From: Rhodospirillaceae bacterium
Lineage (GTDB): Bacteria; Pseudomonadota; Alphaproteobacteria; GCA-2731375
Reading direction: 5' to 3'
DNA: 64,000 nucleotides
NCBI GenBank assembly: GCA_018701215.1
Contig: JABIWH010000005.1
Location: 62,001 to 126,000, forward strand
In this document: in pieces, positions 60,671 to 64,000 of the stretch
Position numbering within the stretch: the first letter of the stretch is position 1
Layout of the letters: every line of letters starts with the position of its first letter
Program-made: the position numbers and the translations under genes
The notes under the pieces: generated by a model
What the model saw: only the letters and a program-made list of their open reading frames with translations
Told to the model about the DNA's origin: nothing
Database searches by the model: none

Positions 60671-62704
60671 CTAGCCTTTTTGAGCCGCTAATTTCTCCTT
60701 GGCCATTTCGACCACGGCTTCCGCCGTAATGCCGAAATGTTTGTATAAATCTTTTGCCGGCGCCGAAGCGCCAAAGCCAGGCATGCCGATGAAGCCGCCA
60801 TTCTCGCCCACATAGCGGTCCCAGCCCATGGAAATGGCTGCCTCGATACCGATGCGCACGGTGCCTTGGCCCAGGGTTTCCCGGCGATAGCCTTCGTCCT
60901 GTTCCTCGAACAGTTCCCAACACGGCATGGAAACCACCCGTGCGGGGATACCGGCGCTTTGCAGATTATTGCGCGCGGCCACGGCGATGGAAACTTCCGA
61001 ACCCGTCGCCAACAGGCTCACCATCGCCTCGCCATCGGCCGCGACCAATTCGTAGGCGCCACGGGCACAGGCGTTGTCGTCCTGATATTCCAGGCGCAGC
61101 GCCGGCAGGCCCTGCCGGCTCAAGATCATCGCCGAAGGGCTTTGCTTTTGCGCCAAGGCCATTTCCCAGCATTCCGCCGTTTCCATGGCATCCGCCGGGC
61201 GAAAGACATAGAGGTTCGGCATGGCACGCAAGGCGGCCATATGCTCGACCGGCTGGTGGGTTGGCCCATCCTCGCCCAGGCCGATGGAATCGTGGGTCAA
61301 CACATAAACCGCCCGGCAGCCCATCAAGGCCGAAAGACGCATCGCACCCCGGCAATAATCGGAAAACACCATGAAGGTGCCGCCATAGGGGATGAAGCCG
61401 CCATGCAGGGCCAGACCATTCATGGCCGCGGCCATGGCATGCTCGCGCACACCGTAATTAATGTAGCGGCCGGAAAAATCGTCCGACGAGACAAAACCAA
61501 GGTCCGCCGTCAGGGTGTTGTTGGAACCGGTCAGATCGGCGGAGCCACCAACCATTTCAGGAACTTCGGCGTTGATCACTTCCAAGGCATGGCCAGATGC
61601 CGCCCGGGAGGCGACCTGTGGTTTATCCTCGGCCAGCTTGCGCCGATAGTCAGACATCGCCCCGATGATGCTGGCCGGCAAATCACCGGCCATTGCGCGA
61701 TCGAACGCGGCGCGGTCATCTTGTTCCATTGCGTCCAGGCGTTCTTCCCAGGCGGCGGAAGTCGCCGCACCGCGGGCGCCGACCGCATGCCAAGCCGCGG
61801 CCACATTGTCCGGTATCTCGAACGGCGCATGGGGCCAGCCCATGGCCTTGCGCGCCCCGGCGATTTCCTCGTCACCAAGGGGGGCGCCATGAGCGCCCGA
61901 GGTGCCCGCCTTGGTCGGGGCGCCGCAGCCGATCTGGGTGCGCGCCGCGATCAGCGAAGGCCGGTCACTTTGCCGCGCCGCTTCGATCGCGGCGGCAAGG
62001 GCCTCCGCGTCATGGCCGTCAACACGGGCCACGTCCCAGCCGTACGAGAGGAAACGGGCGCATTGATCATCGCTGACACTGAGAGAGGTCGCCCCATCAA
62101 TCGTGATTTCGTTGTCGTCAAACAGCACGATCAGCTTGCCCAGGCGCAAATGCCCGGCCAGGGACGCGGCTTCATGGCTGATCCCTTCCATCAGGCAGCC
62201 GTCGCCGGCCAGGGCGTAGGTATAATGATCCACCAGCGCATCGCCAAAGCGGCTGGCCAGCATGCGCTCGCCCAGGGCCATGCCAACGGCGGTGGCAAGG
62301 CCCTGGCCCAGCGGGCCGGTGGTGGTTTCAATACCCGTGGCGGCACCGAATTCAGGATGGCCCGCCGTGCGGCTGCCCAGCTGACGGAAATTGCGCAGCT
62401 GGCCCATGTCCATATCGCCATAGCCGGTCAGGTGCAGGACGCTGTAAAGCAGCATGGAGCCGTGCCCGGCGGAAAGCACGAAGCGGTCGCGGTCAGGCCA
62501 GTTCGGCTTGGCTGGATCAAATTTCAGAAACCGGGAAAACAACACGGTGGCCATGTCGGCGGCGCCCATGGGCATGCCCGGATGGCCCGAATTGGCGGCC
62601 TGAACGGCATCGGCGGCTAAAAAGCGAATGGCATTCGCCATTTCGCCATGCCCCGCAGTCTCTGCTGCTACCACGTTACTGTTCGGGGTATCGGTCGGTG
62701 TCAT
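60671..62704 (-). CDS. tkt: Transketolase
   Basis: 677-aa thiamine-diphosphate enzyme. The TPP-magnesium motif is GDGCLMEGISHEAASLAGHL (about 161-180); ANAIRFLAADAVQAANSGHPG begins the N-terminal domain, and THDSIGLGEDGPTHQPVEHM belongs to the pyrimidine domain. First gene of the central carbon block, 48 bp before gap. It needs the product of thiE, which lies downstream in the same direction. Confidence 0.95.
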   Translation of the reverse strand: MTPTDTPNSNVVAAETAGHGEMANAIRFLAADAVQAANSGHPGMPMGAADMATVLFSRFLKFDPAKPNWPDRDRFVLSAGHGSMLLYSVLHLTGYGDMDMGQLRNFRQLGSRTAGHPEFGAATGIETTTGPLGQGLATAVGMALGERMLASRFGDALVDHYTYALAGDGCLMEGISHEAASLAGHLRLGKLIVLFDDNEITIDGATSLSVSDDQCARFLSYGWDVARVDGHDAEALAAAIEAARQSDRPSLIAARTQIGCGAPTKAGTSGAHGAPLGDEEIAGARKAMGWPHAPFEIPDNVAAAWHAVGARGAATSAAWEERLDAMEQDDRAAFDRAMAGDLPASIIGAMSDYRRKLAEDKPQVASRAASGHALEVINAEVPEMVGGSADLTGSNNTLTADLGFVSSDDFSGRYINYGVREHAMAAAMNGLALHGGFIPYGGTFMVFSDYCRGAMRLSALMGCRAVYVLTHDSIGLGEDGPTHQPVEHMAALRAMPNLYVFRPADAMETAECWEMALAQKQSPSAMILSRQGLPALRLEYQDDNACARGAYELVAADGEAMVSLLATGSEVSIAVAARNNLQSAGIPARVVSMPCWELFEEQDEGYRRETLGQGTVRIGIEAAISMGWDRYVGENGGFIGMPGFGASAPAKDLYKHFGITAEAVVEMAKEKLAAQKG

Positions 62705-63013
62705 ATGGAATCTCGAGATTGTGGTTGCATCCGATCAACAACAGCGCATTTGGACTTCTGAAAACCGCATCTGATAGCCGGATTAACAAGCCTGGTGGAC
62801 GGGCAAGCCGGGACGATTTCCACTGATCCCGGGTCGGCGGCCAACATAGCCTCTCACCTTACAAGGTCAACCGGGAATAAGCGGCAAATCACAGGCAATT
62901 CGAACTCTTATGCCGCATCAGGTCACGGGCAGGTTGACGCGGTGGCAGGGCCGGCTTTACCCTGCGCCGGAAGGATCTGGTGCAAGCCTTTTTCAAACAA
63001 GACGGAATCCACA
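62705..63013. other. Divergent intergenic region between tkt and the zapA block
   Basis: About 310 bases with no convincing gene. TTGACG at 62936-62941 may be a -35 of the plus-strand unit, with a poor -10 (TTTACC) about 16 bp on. Long Ser/Gly-rich frames extending the DUF4164-like gene upstream have no ribosome site. Confidence 0.4.
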
Positions 63014-63310
63014 ATGGCAGATGATGCTGGCGCGAAAGCAAGACTGGAAGCAGCGGTACAGCGGCTGGAGACGGCCCTGGGCCGTGTGGTGGATCGCGGC
63101 GGCGCGGGTGCCGGGGATATTGCCGGTCTGCGCCAGGAGCTGAAGGGCCTCGATTCGCAGTTGGCGGAGGCCCGGGCCGAGCGCGACAACCTGGCCGGAG
63201 AGTTGGCGGCGGCGCGGGCCGAGGGCGCCGCCCTGCAAGAGGCGATGGATGCGGTGTCCGCCCGCCTGGACGGCGCCATAAATTCCGTGCACGCGCTACT
63301 AGACGAATAG
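63014..63310 (+). CDS. DUF4164-like coiled-coil protein preceding zapA
   Basis: 98 aa, almost entirely alpha-helical and coiled coil (KARLEAAVQRLETALGRVV, LRQELKGLDSQLAEARAERDNLAGEL). This small protein is found just before zapA in alphaproteobacteria and may act in Z-ring assembly; the function is not proven. ATG 63014 is chosen instead of the much longer frame from 62795, which runs through the intergenic region. Confidence 0.75.
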   Translation: MADDAGAKARLEAAVQRLETALGRVVDRGGAGAGDIAGLRQELKGLDSQLAEARAERDNLAGELAAARAEGAALQEAMDAVSARLDGAINSVHALLDE

Positions 63311-63339
63311 CGCCGGACCAATAGAATCGGACGAAGGAC

Positions 63340-63675
63340 ATGGCGCAGGTCAATATTCAGATCAATGGCCGGGACTACCTGATTGCCTGTGAGGATGGTG
63401 AGGAAGAGCACCTGACCTTCTTGGCTGAATACATCAACAGCCAGGTTGATGGACTGGTGGAGAGCGTCGGCCAGGTCGGCGAAGCGCGCCTGTTGTTGAT
63501 GGCCTCCCTTTTGGTTGCCGATGAACTGGCCGAGGCCAGCCAGGAGCTGGAAGCTCTGAAAGACGGCAAGGATGGCACAGATGGTACCGGGACGGACGGC
63601 CCTGGAGGGCAATTGGATCTGGTGAAATTGAGCCAACGCATCGAAGACATTGCCGCGCGGCTGGAGAGCGCCTAA
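63340..63675 (+). CDS. zapA: Cell division protein ZapA
   Basis: 111-aa FtsZ-ring stabiliser: N-terminal beta motif VNIQINGRDYLIACEDGEEEHLTFLAEYINSQV and a C-terminal coiled coil with an acidic/Gly-rich insertion (GKDGTDGTGTDGPGG). Followed by 6S RNA and fau, the classical zapA-ssrS-fau order of proteobacteria. Confidence 0.92.
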   Translation: MAQVNIQINGRDYLIACEDGEEEHLTFLAEYINSQVDGLVESVGQVGEARLLLMASLLVADELAEASQELEALKDGKDGTDGTGTDGPGGQLDLVKLSQRIEDIAARLESA

Positions 63676-63684
63676 ATAGGTACT

Positions 63685-63850
63685 TCGGGCGGGTTCTGCC
63701 GGGTTCGCGAAAAACGGTTCCCTGGGCCAATACCGTTAGTAAGGGAGCTGCCTCTGTTAGGATCGTGGTCCTTTCATTGCGGCGCCCACCTGCGTAAGCA
63801 GGCCACAGCGGAGCAAGGTATTTCGACGGCTTGGCGGTCCCGTCCGTCCT
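63685..63850 (+). ncRNA. ssrS: 6S RNA
   Basis: Between zapA and fau, the conserved location. The closing stem GGGCGGG (63687-63693) pairs with CCCGTCC (63839-63845); AATACC (63729-63734) pairs with GGTATT (63817-63822); the terminal hairpin CCTGC-GTAA-GCAGG lies at 63789-63802. A large open region between the arms is the promoter-mimicking bubble that binds sigma70 RNA polymerase. Exact ends are estimated. Length about 160 nt. Confidence 0.8.
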
Positions 63851-63887
63851 AAATTCATAGCGCGACAAGGGGCGCGACAAGAGGTCC

Positions 63888-64000
63888 ATGGCCGCTCACG
63901 ATAAAACCGCAGCGCGGAAACAGGCCCGGATCCGGCGCGCGGCCATTCCGCAGTCGATTCGCAACGATGCCGGCGACCAAGGCGCGACGCACTTCCTGGA
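63888..64000 (+). CDS. fau: 5-formyltetrahydrofolate cyclo-ligase, N-terminal part
   Basis: Only 37 residues are visible before the window ends. MAAHDKTAARKQARIRRAAIPQSI resembles the basic N-terminus of YgfA/fau proteins (KxxLRKxxRxRRxAL), and the zapA-6S RNA context supports it. GAGG lies five bases before ATG 63888. Confidence 0.7.
   Translation, partial: MAAHDKTAARKQARIRRAAIPQSIRNDAGDQGATHFL

Noticed and set aside
60866..62620. A 584-aa plus-strand open frame
   Set aside because: It lies entirely antisense to tkt, with low-complexity His/Gly/Arg composition and no motif.
1..64000. CRISPR arrays, tRNA and rRNA genes, prophage or integrase
   Set aside because: No regularly spaced identical repeats, cloverleaf-like stretch, rRNA signature or phage gene was seen in either strand.

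Overview
The window is a chromosomal segment of an alphaproteobacterium, most likely a Rhodospirillales-like lineage. This is inferred from gene order: tsaB-rimI-fur-miaB-phoH-HD-ybeY-corC-lnt-xre-metK-trmB followed by rimP-nusA-ylxR-infB-rbfA-truB-rpsO-pnp is a backbone typical of that class. A MucR-type regulator, an XRE regulator just before metK and a zapA-6S RNA-fau block fit the same picture. Base composition is high in GC except for short AT-rich regulatory gaps. There is no rRNA, tRNA, CRISPR, transposase or phage gene.

Layout. (1) 1-25.4 kb is the core informational block on the plus strand, after a truncated polysaccharide deacetylase on the minus strand at the left edge: tRNA modification (tsaB, miaB, truB, trmB), ribosome maturation (rimP, rbfA, ybeY, rimI), transcription and translation factors (nusA, infB), S-adenosylmethionine synthesis (metK), lipoprotein maturation (lnt) and RNA decay (pnp). 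A strong bidirectional terminator closes it at 25.43 kb. (2) 25.5-45.1 kb is an accessory metabolic and sensory region with many short transcription units: CoA transferase, OYE flavoprotein, ornithine cyclodeaminase-like protein, MFS pump, dehalogenase-like HAD, TauD-type dioxygenase, enoyl-CoA hydratase, GST, a small copper-handling pair (DUF2946 plus PCuAC), two membrane class III nucleotide cyclases, one of them coupled to a secreted cupredoxin-like protein, a RelB/YafQ toxin-antitoxin pair and ubiX. (3) 45.1-55.6 kb is a catabolic and uptake cluster on the minus strand: a Tat-exported binding protein, Liv-type permeases and ATPases, an unusual ATPase lacking the ABC signature region, an SDR, an IlvD/Edd-type sugar-acid dehydratase and an acyl-CoA-dehydrogenase-like flavoprotein. 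A divergent FadR-type regulator stands across an AT-rich gap carrying repeated candidate operators. (4) 55.6-62.7 kb is the central carbon block tkt-gap-pgk-unknown-fba-thiE-membrane protein on the minus strand. (5) 62.7-64 kb holds a coiled-coil protein, zapA, 6S RNA and the 5' end of fau on the plus strand.

How the genes may work together. The Liv/IlvD/SDR cluster looks like import and oxidation of a sugar acid or a related hydroxy acid under FadR-family control; this is inference. The cupredoxin-cyclase pair looks like a periplasmic copper- or redox-linked input to cyclic nucleotide signalling, also inference. The most unusual non-coding signals are a nested inverted-repeat element between fba and its upstream neighbour (57.8-58.0 kb), a candidate Shine-Dalgarno-sequestering leader before metK, a dispersed palindromic repeat next to rimI and infB, and a well-formed promoter/operator in front of the toxin-antitoxin pair. 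Start codons were moved inward from the longest frame wherever a Shine-Dalgarno site or family N-terminus argued for it; these choices are stated in each entry.
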